From Yinghuangia soli (GTDB lineage Bacteria; Actinomycetota; Actinomycetes; Streptomycetales; Streptomycetaceae): a stretch of DNA of 64,000 bases. The translations under genes and the position numbers were made by a program. Under the pieces are notes generated by a model. That model did no database searches, was not told the DNA's origin, and saw only the letters and a list, made by a program, of their open reading frames with translations. The DNA is taken from assembly GCF_021502675.1 (NCBI RefSeq), contig NZ_JAKFHA010000001.1, forward strand, positions 724,688-788,687. The letters run 5' to 3'. Of this stretch, positions 33,295 through 41,788 are shown piece by piece (within the stretch, counting starts at the first letter, position 1; each line of letters opens with the position of its first letter).

Positions 33295-34500
33295 TCAGGT
33301 GTCCAGGAGGCGCTTGCGTTCGGCTGCGACGTCGAAGTGGCCCTGGGGGTAGTGCGGGTCGAGCTCTTCGAGGTGTTCGAGGAGGAGGCGGCTGATGGCC
33401 CAGTTGCGGTACCACTTGCGGTCGGCGGGGACGACGTACCAGGGGGCGGTGTCGGTGCTGCACTTTTGGAGGGCGGCTTCGTAGGCCTCCTGGTACGCGG
33501 GCCAGACGGCGCGTTCGTCGATGTCGCCGGGGTTGAACTTCCAGTGCTTGTCCGGGTTGTCTAGGCGCTCCAGCAGGCGGGCGCGCTGCTCGTCGAAGGA
33601 GATGTGCAGGAACACCTTGATGACGGTGACCTCGTCGTCGTGCAGGCCCTGTTCGAAGTTGTTGATGGCTCCGTAGCGGCGCGACCAGACGTTGCGGGCG
33701 ACCAGCTCGCGGACGCGCACGATGAGGACGTCCTCGTAGTGCGAGCGGTCGAAGATGCCGATCATGCCGGGCGCCGGGACCTGCTGCCGGACGCGCCACA
33801 GGAAGGGATGCGAAAGCTCTTCCTTGGTGGGCGACTTGAAGGCGTGGATGTGGCAGCCGGACGGGTTGAACTGCCCGATCACGTGCTTGACCACACCGCC
33901 CTTTCCGGACGTGTCCATGCCCTGCAGGACGAGCAGGACGCGCTTGCGCGAACCGCCGGCCATGGCCTGGGCGTAGAGCTTCTCCTGGAGTTCGGCCAGG
34001 CGCGGGGCCATCGCGGCGATGTCGGCGACGGCTTCCTCCTTGCCGCCGGGGGCGTGCGGCGTGGCGCGGGTATCGGCCCTCGCCAGGTCGACCGCGCCGC
34101 CGTGCAGGCGCAGGACTTCGCGTACAGAGGGGACGTGGGCGGGCGCGGGCGGGACGGTGCCGCGGACCACGCGGAGGAGCGGCGAGGCGGGCTTGGGGGA
34201 CGATTCCTTGCCGTGCGCCTTGCCGTGTGCCTTGCCATGCGCCTTTCCGTGCGCCTTTCCGTGCGCCTTTCCGGCCGACTCGCCCTGCGACTTGCCGGCG
34301 GGCTTGCCGTGCTTCGCGGACTTGGCGGCGGACTTGGTGGTTGACCTGGACTTGGCGGACTTGTCCATGTCGGCGTGCTTCTTGTGCTTGCCGGGCTTCT
34401 TGGGGTTGCCGGGGCCGGCGTCCGGGACCGCGTGCAGGCGCTGCCCGCCGCCGGATCCCCCGAGCTCGTCCTTCGCCGCCTTGTCCGCCTTCTTGGCCAC
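33295..34500 (-). CDS. ppk2: Polyphosphate kinase 2 family protein with Lys/His-rich N-terminal tail
   Basis: A 401-residue PPK2-type kinase that transfers phosphate between polyphosphate and nucleotides. The catalytic domain starts near residue 150. Walker A is GMDTSGKGG (194-202, Lys200), Walker B is in IFDRSHYEDVL, and the lid region has LDNPDKHWKFNPGDIDER. The first 110 residues are unusual: a Lys/Ser/Gly-rich, histone-like tail with the unit AHGK repeated five times in a row (12-bp DNA repeats around 34210-34272). Such a basic tail could bind polyphosphate or nucleic acid. The start is a GTG at 34500. A strong terminator follows. Confidence 0.9.
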   Translation of the reverse strand: MAKKADKAAKDELGGSGGGQRLHAVPDAGPGNPKKPGKHKKHADMDKSAKSRSTTKSAAKSAKHGKPAGKSQGESAGKAHGKAHGKAHGKAHGKAHGKESSPKPASPLLRVVRGTVPPAPAHVPSVREVLRLHGGAVDLARADTRATPHAPGGKEEAVADIAAMAPRLAELQEKLYAQAMAGGSRKRVLLVLQGMDTSGKGGVVKHVIGQFNPSGCHIHAFKSPTKEELSHPFLWRVRQQVPAPGMIGIFDRSHYEDVLIVRVRELVARNVWSRRYGAINNFEQGLHDDEVTVIKVFLHISFDEQRARLLERLDNPDKHWKFNPGDIDERAVWPAYQEAYEAALQKCSTDTAPWYVVPADRKWYRNWAISRLLLEHLEELDPHYPQGHFDVAAERKRLLDT

Positions 34501-34683
34501 GCGTCAGCCCTCCACCGGGTCCGTCGGATCGCGATCGTGCCCACGATCCTCCCCGAGCGGCGGCCGTCGCGCAGGTCGGCGGCGCCGAAGGGGTGGCGCA
34601 GGTTCCGCGGCCGCGGACCCATCGATCGGCTTTGCCGGGGCAGCGGTTCGGAGAGGGGCTGCGGACAGGATGGTGGGACGAGG

Positions 34684-35412
34684 ATGGCGAGAGGGACCGA
34701 GACCGCCGGCACCCGCGGGCATCGCACCGGGCACGGGCCGGATGCCCGCCGATGCGGGCCCGCCCGTGCGCCGGTGATCCTCACCGCCGCCGGTGCCGCG
34801 GTGGTCGTACTGCTCACCGTGCTGGTCGAGACGGCGTGGGGGCCGCTGGAACGCCTCGATGCGGCCGTCGCGGAGGACTGCCGGCACTGGGTCGCGGCCG
34901 ACCCGGCGCGCGAGCGCACGCTGCTGATCCTGAGCGACTGGGTGTGGGATCCGTTCGCGTTCCGCGGTGTCGTCCTCGCGGTCTGCGTGTGGCTGTGGTG
35001 GCGGCGCGGCGGCCGCAGCCGGCTGCCGCAGGTGCTGTGGGCCGCGGTCGCGCTGCTGGTCGCGGTCGGGCTGAGCGGGTCGGCCAAAGTGGTGTTCGAC
35101 CGGCCGCGCCCGGAGGGGATGGCGGTGACCGCGCCGGGCGGTTCGTTCCCGTCCGGGCATGTGCTGACCGCGACCGCCGCCGTGGGCGTGCTCGTGGTGC
35201 TCCTGCGGCCGCACCTGTCCGCCCGGGGCCGCCCCTGGCTCTATGCAGGGGCGGCCGTGTCCGCGATCGGGGTGGGCGCCACGCGCGTGCTGCTCGGCGC
35301 GCACTTCCTCTCGGACGTCGTCGCCGGGTGGATCCTGGGCGGGGTGGTCCTGGCCGTGACGCTTGCCGTGTTCCGGTGGCGGGGCGCCGACCCTGCGGAG
35401 CCGTACGACTAG
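34684..35412 (+). CDS. PAP2-family membrane phosphatase
   Basis: A 242-residue integral membrane phosphatase of the type 2 phosphatidic acid phosphatase family. The three signature motifs are present: KVVFDRPRP, then GGSFPSGH, then TRVLLGAHFLSDVVAG with the catalytic His. Likely substrates are phosphatidic acid or undecaprenyl pyrophosphate. About five to six helices flank the motifs. The ATG at 34684 is preceded by GACGAGG at close distance. Its TAG stop shares the bases CTAG with the stop of the convergent zapE gene. Confidence 0.88.
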   Translation: MARGTETAGTRGHRTGHGPDARRCGPARAPVILTAAGAAVVVLLTVLVETAWGPLERLDAAVAEDCRHWVAADPARERTLLILSDWVWDPFAFRGVVLAVCVWLWWRRGGRSRLPQVLWAAVALLVAVGLSGSAKVVFDRPRPEGMAVTAPGGSFPSGHVLTATAAVGVLVVLLRPHLSARGRPWLYAGAAVSAIGVGATRVLLGAHFLSDVVAGWILGGVVLAVTLAVFRWRGADPAEPYD

Positions 35413-36500
35413 CGGGGTGCCGGCACCCGCTCGGCGCCGTCCCGGGCCATCGCGACCAGGCGCGATATGGCCCGCAGGTACTTCTTCTTGTAGCCGCCCT
35501 GCAGCATCTCCTCGGTGAAGAGCTCGTCGAACGGCACGCCCGAGGCGACGATCGGGATCTCCCGGTCGTACATGCGGTCCGCCAGGACCACCAGGCGCAG
35601 CGCGGTCGACTGGTCGTGGACCGGGACGACGCCGCGCCAGAACACCGCGTGCACGCCTTCGAGCAGCGCGCCGTAGCGGCTGGGGTGCACGCTCGCCAGG
35701 TGGGCGAGGAGGTCCGGGAAGTCGTCCAGGGCACCGCCGGTGACGCCGGGGGCGTGGGCGGTCTTGGTGACCACGTCGTCGTCGGCCGCCGGCGCCGGGG
35801 CCTCGGGGAGGCCGCGGTGGCGGTAGTCGTCGCCGTCGATGCGCAGCGACTGGAAATGCGCGGACAGGCCCTGGATCTCGCGCATGAAGTCGACCGCGGC
35901 GAAGCGGCCCTCGCCGAGCTTGTCGGGCAGCGTGTTGGAGGTGGCGGCGAGCTTGACGCCCGCGTCGACCAGCTTGCCGAGCAGCGTGGAGACGAGGACG
36001 GTGTCGCCCGGGTCGTCGAGTTCGAATTCGTCGATGCACAGCAGCCGGTGCCCGGACAGCGCCTGGACGGTCTGCTGGAAGCCGAGCGCGCCGACCAGGT
36101 TGGTCAGCTCCACGAACGTGCACAGCGACTTCGGCCCGGGCACCGCGTGCCACAGCGAGGCCAGCAGGTGGGTCTTGCCGACGCCGTAGCCGCCGTCGAG
36201 GTAGATGCCGCTGTACGCGGGTGCCGCGGCCTTGTCCCGGCCGAACCAGCGGCGCTTGCCCTTGCCCGCGCTGCCGTCCGCGGCGTTGAGCGAGGCCGCG
36301 AACTCCTCCAGGCGCTGGACCGCGGCGGCCTGGCTGGGCTGCGTCGGGTCCGGTATGTACGTGGCGAAGCGGACCCCGTCGAAGCGGGGCGGCGGGACCA
36401 TTTCGGCCACCATGCGGTCGGCGGGGACCACCGGGTGGCGCGAGGCGAGGGAGACCGGCTCGGAGTCCGGACTCGCCGGGGACACGTTGGGCACGATCAT
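35409..36500 (-). CDS. zapE: Cell division protein ZapE (AFG1-type ATPase)
   Basis: A 363-residue AFG1/ZapE AAA-type ATPase. Walker A is GGYGVGKTHLL (Lys109) and Walker B is LLCIDEFEL. The conserved N-terminal motif MVPPPRFDGVRFATYIPDP and the C-terminal GVPFDELFTEEMLQGGYKKKYLRAISRL are intact. In E. coli ZapE acts on FtsZ rings under stress. In mitochondria the homologue aids protein quality control. The actinobacterial role is less defined. The ATG at 36500 is 31 bp from the divergent RibD-like gene, so the promoters overlap. Confidence 0.9.
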   Translation of the reverse strand: MIVPNVSPASPDSEPVSLASRHPVVPADRMVAEMVPPPRFDGVRFATYIPDPTQPSQAAAVQRLEEFAASLNAADGSAGKGKRRWFGRDKAAAPAYSGIYLDGGYGVGKTHLLASLWHAVPGPKSLCTFVELTNLVGALGFQQTVQALSGHRLLCIDEFELDDPGDTVLVSTLLGKLVDAGVKLAATSNTLPDKLGEGRFAAVDFMREIQGLSAHFQSLRIDGDDYRHRGLPEAPAPAADDDVVTKTAHAPGVTGGALDDFPDLLAHLASVHPSRYGALLEGVHAVFWRGVVPVHDQSTALRLVVLADRMYDREIPIVASGVPFDELFTEEMLQGGYKKKYLRAISRLVAMARDGAERVPAPR

Positions 36501-36531
36501 CAAGCGTACGGTGCGTGCCAGACTCGGCCGC

Positions 36532-37314
36532 ATGCGACGTCTGTTTCCCGCCGACCCCGCGCCCGTCGCGGAGAGTCCGGCCGAGATCGATCTGGACATC
36601 CTGTACGCGTACCCGGCGGAGGTCATCGAGGCCGGCCGGCCCTGGCTGCGGGCCAACATGGTCGCCAGCCTCGACGGTGCCGCGCAGGCCGGCGACGGCC
36701 TGTCCGCGGGCCTTTCCTCCCCTGCCGACAAGCGCATCTTCGGGGTGCTGCGGGCACTCGCCGACGTGGTGCTGGTCGGGGCGTCGACGGTCCGCAAGGA
36801 GGGGTACCGGCCGGCCAAGGTGCGTCCCGCGTACGCGCCGGCCCGGATCGCCGCGGGGCGGCCCCCGGCACCGGTGATCGCCATCGTCACCCGCAGCCTG
36901 GACCTGGACTTCTCGGCGCCGCTGTTCACCGACGCGGCCGTGCCCACGATCGTCCTGACCGGCCCCGACTGCGACCCGGACCGGCTGGCCGCGGCCCGCA
37001 AGGCGGCCGAGGTGATCGTGGCCGGCCCGCCCGGATCCACCGGCGTCGACCCGGGCGCCGCGGTGGACGCGCTGGTCGAGCGCGGCTGGACGCGCATCCT
37101 CACCGAGGGCGGCCCCAACCTGCTCGGCCAGCTCCTGGCCGCGGGCCGGCTGGACGAACTGTGCCTGGCGCTCGGGCCGCTGATGGCCGGCGGTCCCGCC
37201 ACCCGCATCACCGACGCGCCCGCCCCCGCGGTGCCGCAGCGCATGGAGTTGCACACGCTTCTGGAAGACGACGGATTCCTGTTCGCCCGATACGTCCGCA
37301 ACATCGACAGTTAG
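36532..37314 (+). CDS. RibD C-terminal-domain reductase (pyrimidine reductase family)
   Basis: A 260-residue dihydrofolate-reductase-like protein with the RibD_C fold. Motifs include RPWLRANMVASLDGAAQAG, SSPADKRIFGVLRALADVVLVGASTVRKEGY and the late RILTEGGPNLLGQLLAAG. In riboflavin synthesis this domain reduces the ribose of a pyrimidine intermediate with NADPH. No deaminase domain or other rib gene is present, so this may be a stand-alone reductase with another substrate. Its TAG stop is the first part of the palindromic element that follows. Confidence 0.87.
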   Translation: MRRLFPADPAPVAESPAEIDLDILYAYPAEVIEAGRPWLRANMVASLDGAAQAGDGLSAGLSSPADKRIFGVLRALADVVLVGASTVRKEGYRPAKVRPAYAPARIAAGRPPAPVIAIVTRSLDLDFSAPLFTDAAVPTIVLTGPDCDPDRLAAARKAAEVIVAGPPGSTGVDPGAAVDALVERGWTRILTEGGPNLLGQLLAAGRLDELCLALGPLMAGGPATRITDAPAPAVPQRMELHTLLEDDGFLFARYVRNIDS

Positions 37315-37476
37315 GCCGTGTCTGACGGATCTTGGTGCCCCTCGCGTGTTCTGGTGCCGTGCATCGCAAGGCGCAGGGCCGACGCTCGTACTCGGTCGTA
37401 CTCGCGAGGCCCTGCAACGCAGCGAGGTGCGGTGCCAGGGCGCGCGAGGGGCACCAAGAGCCGGCAGACACGGCCT
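37313..37476. repeat. 164-bp palindromic, MITE-like intergenic element
   Basis: Outer arms aggccgtgtctg (37313-37324) and cagacacggcct (37465-37476) are exact inverted repeats. Next inwards, gatcttggtgcccctcgcg pairs with cgcgaggggcaccaaga, and inner arms (about 37352-37440) pair imperfectly around a tactcgg centre. No coding potential is visible. From memory, similar large imperfect palindromes with 'ggtgcccctcgcg' ends are dispersed in Streptomyces genomes. Insertion at the stop codon of the reductase gene without damaging it fits a mobile or REP-like element. Confidence 0.7.
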
Positions 37477-37555
37477 GGCGGCAATCAGCACCAACCAGGG
37501 GTCCGGGTGGCATCGTGGGTGCGGTACGGCACCGCGCACCCGAGGGAGACATCGC

Positions 37556-38029
37556 GTGTACACGATCGTCCTGCTCATCGAGAAGGTCATGGACGAGGCG
37601 GACGTACGCCTGGTCACGACGCTGCACGAGGACGTCGAGACCTCGTTCGTCGTGGTCCTGCCCGGCAAGGCCGACCACCACCGCCTGGTCCGGGCCCTCG
37701 ACGACGTGGCGCTGGGCCATCTGGAGGAGGCCGCGGACGACGTCGAGCGCGACCCGGACACCGAGGGCGACGACGTCACCCGCCGCACCCTGGACGCCAG
37801 CGTCGCGGCGCTGAAGGCGGGGGGCGTCGAGGCGGTCGGCGAGACGGCGCCGGGCGAGGACCCGCTGGAGATCCTCAAGGACGTGGTCGAGCGGCACTCC
37901 GCCGACGAGGTGATCGTGCTCACCGACCCGCACTTCATCGAGGAGTTCTTCCACCGCGACTGGGCCTCGCGGGCCCGGCACAAGGTGGGCGTCCCGGTCC
38001 TCAAGCTGTTCGCGCACAACACGCAGTGA
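37556..38029 (+). CDS. Universal-stress-protein-like protein of unknown function
   Basis: A 157-residue protein beginning with a GTG (VYTIVLLIEKVMDEADVRLV) preceded by GAGGGAG. The alternating hydrophobic strands TIVLLIEKV, ETSFVVVLPG and DEVIVLTDPH, plus VPVLKLFAHN at the end, look like a Rossmann-type alpha/beta fold similar to universal stress proteins. The classical G-2x-G-9x-G(S/T) nucleotide motif is not evident. No partner is visible, and it lies between the palindromic element and murC. The function is unknown. Confidence 0.75.
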   Translation: MYTIVLLIEKVMDEADVRLVTTLHEDVETSFVVVLPGKADHHRLVRALDDVALGHLEEAADDVERDPDTEGDDVTRRTLDASVAALKAGGVEAVGETAPGEDPLEILKDVVERHSADEVIVLTDPHFIEEFFHRDWASRARHKVGVPVLKLFAHNTQ

Positions 38030-38036
38030 CCGCGCG

Positions 38037-38061
38037 CCACCGGCGGGGGCGCCGCCGGTGG
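38037..38061 (+). terminator. Hairpin terminator before murC
   Basis: 9-bp arms ccaccggcg (38037-38045) and cgccggtgg (38053-38061) with a 7-base loop, just behind the upstream stop codon. Confidence 0.65.
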
Positions 38062-38145
38062 TGCAGAATCGTCCGGGGCGGTCGTGGCTCTGCGTGACCC
38101 GGCCGGTCGTCCCGTTTCACCGCACACCCTTTCGAAGGAGCCTGC

Positions 38146-39579
38146 ATGGCATCCCCCGCCTCGCCCGCGGACCAGCCCGTGATCGCCCCCGAGGCCGACC
38201 TGGGCAGCCCGCACTTCATCGGCATCGGCGGGGCCGGCATGTCGGGGCTCGCGAAGATCCTCGCGATCCGCGGCGCCAAGGTGGCCGGCAGCGACGCCAA
38301 GGACTCCACCGCACTGCTCGCACTGCGCGCCCTGGGCTGCCAGGTGCACGTCGGGCACGCCGCGGAGAACCTGGCCGCGGACGCGACGTGTGTGGTGGTC
38401 TCCAGCGCGATCCGGGCGGACAACCCCGAGCTGGTCGCGGCGCAGGAGCGCGGCATCCCGGTGGTGCACCGCGCCGACGCGCTGGCCCGGCTCATGGACG
38501 GCCGCCGCGCGGTCGCGGTGGCCGGCACGCACGGCAAGACCACCACCACGAGCATGCTCGCGGTGAGCCTGACCTCGCTGGGCCTGGACCCGTCCTTCGC
38601 GATCGGCGCCGACCTCAACGAGGCGGGCAGCAACGCGCACCACGGCGACGGCGACATCTTCGTGGCCGAGGCCGACGAGAGCGACCGCAGCTTCCACAAG
38701 TACGCCCCCGAGGTCGCGGTCGTCCTCAACGTGGAGCTGGACCACCACGCCAACTACGCCTCGCTGGACGAGGTGCTCGACTCGTTCGAGATCTTCGCGC
38801 ACCGCATCGTGCCGGGCGGCACGCTGGTGGTCTCCGCGGACGACTCCGGTGCGGGCACGCTGCGCACCCGGCTGGCGAAGTCGGCGCCCGAGCTGAACGT
38901 GGTCACGGTCGGCGAGAGCGCCGACGCCGATCTGCAGATCGTCAAGGTCGAGCCGCAGGGCCTGTCCGCCAAGGTGACGGTGCGCGGCAAGGCCGGCGCC
39001 GAGCACGTCTTCACCGTCGCGGTGCCCGGCCGCGTCAACGCCTCGAACGCGGTCATGGCCCTCGCGGTCGGCCTCGCGCTCGGCATCGACCCGGCCGAGA
39101 TGGGCGGCGCGCTGGGCAAGTACCAGGGCGTGCGGCGGCGCTTCCAGCTCAAGGGCGAGGCGGACGGGGTCCGGGTCGTCGACTCGTACGCGCACCACCC
39201 CACCGAGATCGCCGCGGACCTGGAGACGGCGCGCGGCGCGGTCGGCACCGGGCGCGTGATCGCGGTGTTCCAGCCGCACCTGTTCAGCCGTACGCAGCAG
39301 CTGGGCACCGAGATGGGCCGCGCGCTCGCGGCCGCCGACATCGCGGTGGTCATGGACATCTACGCGGCCCGCGAAGACCCGCAGCCGGGCATCACCAGCC
39401 ACATCGTGGCGCACAGCGCGCTGGACAACGGCGGCCTGGTGCGGATGGAGCACAGCTGGTCCGAGGTGCCTGCGGCGGTCGCCAAGCTGGTCCGGCCGCA
39501 GGACCTCGTACTGACCATGGGCGCGGGCGACGTGACGCTGCTCGGCCCGGAGATCCTCGAGGCGATCAACCGGCGCTGA
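38146..39579 (+). CDS. murC: UDP-N-acetylmuramate--L-alanine ligase
   Basis: A 477-residue Mur ligase that adds the first amino acid (L-Ala) of the peptidoglycan stem peptide in the cytoplasm, using ATP. The N-terminal UDP-binding motif is HFIGIGGAGMSGLAKIL. The ATP loop is GTHGKTTTTSML (GTHGKT 127-132). The metal/ligand motifs FVAEADESDRSFHKYAPEVAVVLNVELDHHANY and VVDSYAHHPTEIAADL are complete. It is outside the dcw cluster here, which is common for murC in Streptomyces. AAGGAG precedes the ATG. Its last 14 bases overlap the convergent carboxylesterase gene. Confidence 0.96.
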   Translation: MASPASPADQPVIAPEADLGSPHFIGIGGAGMSGLAKILAIRGAKVAGSDAKDSTALLALRALGCQVHVGHAAENLAADATCVVVSSAIRADNPELVAAQERGIPVVHRADALARLMDGRRAVAVAGTHGKTTTTSMLAVSLTSLGLDPSFAIGADLNEAGSNAHHGDGDIFVAEADESDRSFHKYAPEVAVVLNVELDHHANYASLDEVLDSFEIFAHRIVPGGTLVVSADDSGAGTLRTRLAKSAPELNVVTVGESADADLQIVKVEPQGLSAKVTVRGKAGAEHVFTVAVPGRVNASNAVMALAVGLALGIDPAEMGGALGKYQGVRRRFQLKGEADGVRVVDSYAHHPTEIAADLETARGAVGTGRVIAVFQPHLFSRTQQLGTEMGRALAAADIAVVMDIYAAREDPQPGITSHIVAHSALDNGGLVRMEHSWSEVPAAVAKLVRPQDLVLTMGAGDVTLLGPEILEAINRR

Positions 39580-41086
39580 GCCCGGTCCCGCCCTCGCTGT
39601 CGGTGCCGCGTCCGGTTTCGAGTCCGGACGCGGTCCGCCAGATCGCCCGCGAGGCCCGCAGCGGGTCGCTCTCGATCCGCAGCGGCAGGTCCCACATGCG
39701 CGTCTTCGCGCCGGCCGGGGTGAACGCCGGCCAGCCCGGGTCGCCGGTGTGCGCGAAGGCCGTCCAGGCCTCGCGGACCAGCCGGGACAGCTCGCCGAAC
39801 GCGGGCGGCGGCGGGGTACCCAGCAGCATCGCGCCGAACGCCCCGTCGGCGTTGCCGAAGACGAACGGCACGTCGATCGCGTGGCAGGCGCCGAGCACGC
39901 CGTCCATGACCGGGCTCGGCCAGGCGAACTCGTACAGGTACGCGCGCCCGCCCGCCGACGCGTGCGCCTCGGCGAGCCACGTCGACGGCATGCGGAACAC
40001 CGCGTCGGAGCGCAGCACCACGGCCAGGGCGCGGTCGTCGAGCCCCGGGTACGCCTGCCGGTAGGCGCCGGCGGCCGCATCGTCCAGTGCGGCCGCGGCC
40101 ACCGCTGCGGACAGGCTGCCCAGCGACTCCAGCTGGTCGGCGAAGAGCCGGTATTCGTCGGTGGTGTAGCCGACCACGAGGTCGACGTCGCGGCGCACCC
40201 CGCGGGCCAGCACCGACCACGGCGTACCGGTCACGACATCGCCGTCCAGCACCGGGGCGTAGCAGGTGACCGTGTCGCCGAACGCCCAGTCCTCCGGGTG
40301 CGCGGCGATCGCGGCGAGCGGCGCGTCCTGGACGGCCAGCAGCCGCTCCGGGCTCAGCGAGCGCAGCCCGTCGGCGGTGGCCGGCACTCCGGCGGCCTCG
40401 GCGACCAGGCGCATGGCCCGCTCCGCGTCGGCGACGGGCAGCGGCTGCCCGGCCACGCTCTGCGCGATCGCGCGGTGGAACAGCCCGCGGGTCTGCTTGG
40501 CCGCGGCCATGAGCAGCGCGACCGAGGAACCGCCCGCCGACTCGCCGAAGATCGTGACCCGGTCCGGGTCCCCGCCGAACGCCGCGATGTTCGCCCGCAC
40601 CCAGCGCAGCGCGGCGATCTGGTCGAGCAGCGCCCGGTTCTCCGGCATGCCGGGCACGTGCCCGAGCCCCTCGAAGCCCACCCGGTAGTTGAACGAGACG
40701 ACCACCACGCCCGCGCGGGCCAGGTTGCTGCCGTCGTACATCGGCTCGCCGGCGCGGCCGAAGCGCCACGCGCCGCCGTAGATCCACACCATGACCGGCA
40801 GGCCCGCCGCGCCCGGGTCCGGGGTCCAGACGTTCACCGACAGGCAGTCGAGGCCGTCCGCGGCCTGCCAAGGCGGCGGCGTGCCGGGGACCATGCCGGC
40901 CTGCGGCGGGACCGGCCCGAACCGGTCCGCGGGCCGGACGCCCTGCCAGGGCACGGGCGGCTCCGGGGCGGCGAAGCGCCGGGCGCCTTCCGGGGGTGCC
41001 GCGTACGGGATGCCGCGGAACACCGACACCGCGCCGTTCGCCGTCCCCTCGACCTGCCCCGCCCCGGTCCGCACGATCTGGCCCAC
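39566..41086 (-). CDS. Type-B carboxylesterase
   Basis: A 506-residue alpha/beta-hydrolase of the carboxylesterase/PnbA class. The nucleophile elbow is GESAGG (Ser183), the oxyanion loop is in VMVWIYGGAWRFG, and the acid and His are in the later GYTTDEYRLF and CHAIDVPFVFGN segments. The family start VFRGIPYAAPPEGARRFAAPEPP is present. There is no signal peptide, so it is probably cytoplasmic. The GTG at 41086 follows AGGGGAG. It is convergent with murC, with stop codons inside each other's coding sequence. Confidence 0.9.
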   Translation of the reverse strand: MGQIVRTGAGQVEGTANGAVSVFRGIPYAAPPEGARRFAAPEPPVPWQGVRPADRFGPVPPQAGMVPGTPPPWQAADGLDCLSVNVWTPDPGAAGLPVMVWIYGGAWRFGRAGEPMYDGSNLARAGVVVVSFNYRVGFEGLGHVPGMPENRALLDQIAALRWVRANIAAFGGDPDRVTIFGESAGGSSVALLMAAAKQTRGLFHRAIAQSVAGQPLPVADAERAMRLVAEAAGVPATADGLRSLSPERLLAVQDAPLAAIAAHPEDWAFGDTVTCYAPVLDGDVVTGTPWSVLARGVRRDVDLVVGYTTDEYRLFADQLESLGSLSAAVAAAALDDAAAGAYRQAYPGLDDRALAVVLRSDAVFRMPSTWLAEAHASAGGRAYLYEFAWPSPVMDGVLGACHAIDVPFVFGNADGAFGAMLLGTPPPPAFGELSRLVREAWTAFAHTGDPGWPAFTPAGAKTRMWDLPLRIESDPLRASRAIWRTASGLETGRGTDSEGGTGLSAG

Positions 41087-41256
41087 GCGCCGCTCCCCTC
41101 GAAAGCCCACTGCACCGGCGTCCCCAGCATCGGGAGGCCTGGCAGGGAAGGCAACGGACGCCGCGACGTTGACGGATCTCGCCAGAAAAACGCCGGGCCC
41201 CGGGCGCTGCGGACGGGTGCGGAACGTACGCACGGGTCTGCGTGTTGGATAGGGGT

Positions 41257-41673
41257 ATGGCAGACACCCCGAAGTACAACGTGGTCAAGACGGTCGACGA
41301 GTGGCTGACCGTGCTGTCCCCGGAGGAGTACCACGTCCTGCGCGAGGCGGGCACCGAGCGCGCCTTCACCGGCGAGTACACCGACACCAAGACGGTCGGC
41401 GTGTACCGCTGCCGGGCGTGCGATGCGGAGCTGTTCCGGTCCGCGGACAAGTTCGACTCGCACTGCGGCTGGCCGTCGTTCGACCACGCCGACCCGGAGC
41501 GCGTGGAACTGCGCGAGGACCGCTCGTACGGCATGGTCCGCACCGAGGTGCGGTGCCGCAACTGCGGCTCCCACCTGGGCCATGTGTTCGAAGGCGAGGG
41601 CTACACGCCGCGCAACCAGCGCTACTGCATCAACTCCATCAGCCTGACTCTCGAACCGGCCGAGGACGCCTGA
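41257..41673 (+). CDS. msrB: Peptide-methionine (R)-S-oxide reductase
   Basis: A 138-residue MsrB that reduces the R form of methionine sulfoxide in proteins. The zinc site is made of Cys52/Cys55 (CRAC) and Cys100/Cys103 (CRNC). The catalytic Cys124 lies in RYCINSIS. GWPSFDHADPE and HLGHVFEGEGYTPRNQ are family motifs. No fused MsrA domain is present. The ATG at 41257 follows AGGGG. The intergenic stretch behind it (41674-41788) leads to the TIGR04222/DUF692 operon. Confidence 0.95.
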   Translation: MADTPKYNVVKTVDEWLTVLSPEEYHVLREAGTERAFTGEYTDTKTVGVYRCRACDAELFRSADKFDSHCGWPSFDHADPERVELREDRSYGMVRTEVRCRNCGSHLGHVFEGEGYTPRNQRYCINSISLTLEPAEDA

Positions 41674-41788
41674 CCGCACGCCGCGGCGCACCGGGACGCG
41701 GACGGGGTGAACGTCCCGGTGCGAGGGAAACCCATCGATTTGCACCCCGGCGTGTCCGAAGCGGGTCCGGGTCAGGTACATACGGGTT

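Noticed and set aside
34205..34275. Array of 12-bp units considered as a CRISPR or iteron array
   Set aside because: The units have no spacers and are codon-aligned AHGK repeats inside the ppk2 coding sequence.
34504..40080. Very long minus-strand open frame (over 1800 codons)
   Set aside because: It runs antisense or out of frame through six recognisable genes. Its product is Arg/Gly/Pro-rich and without domains.
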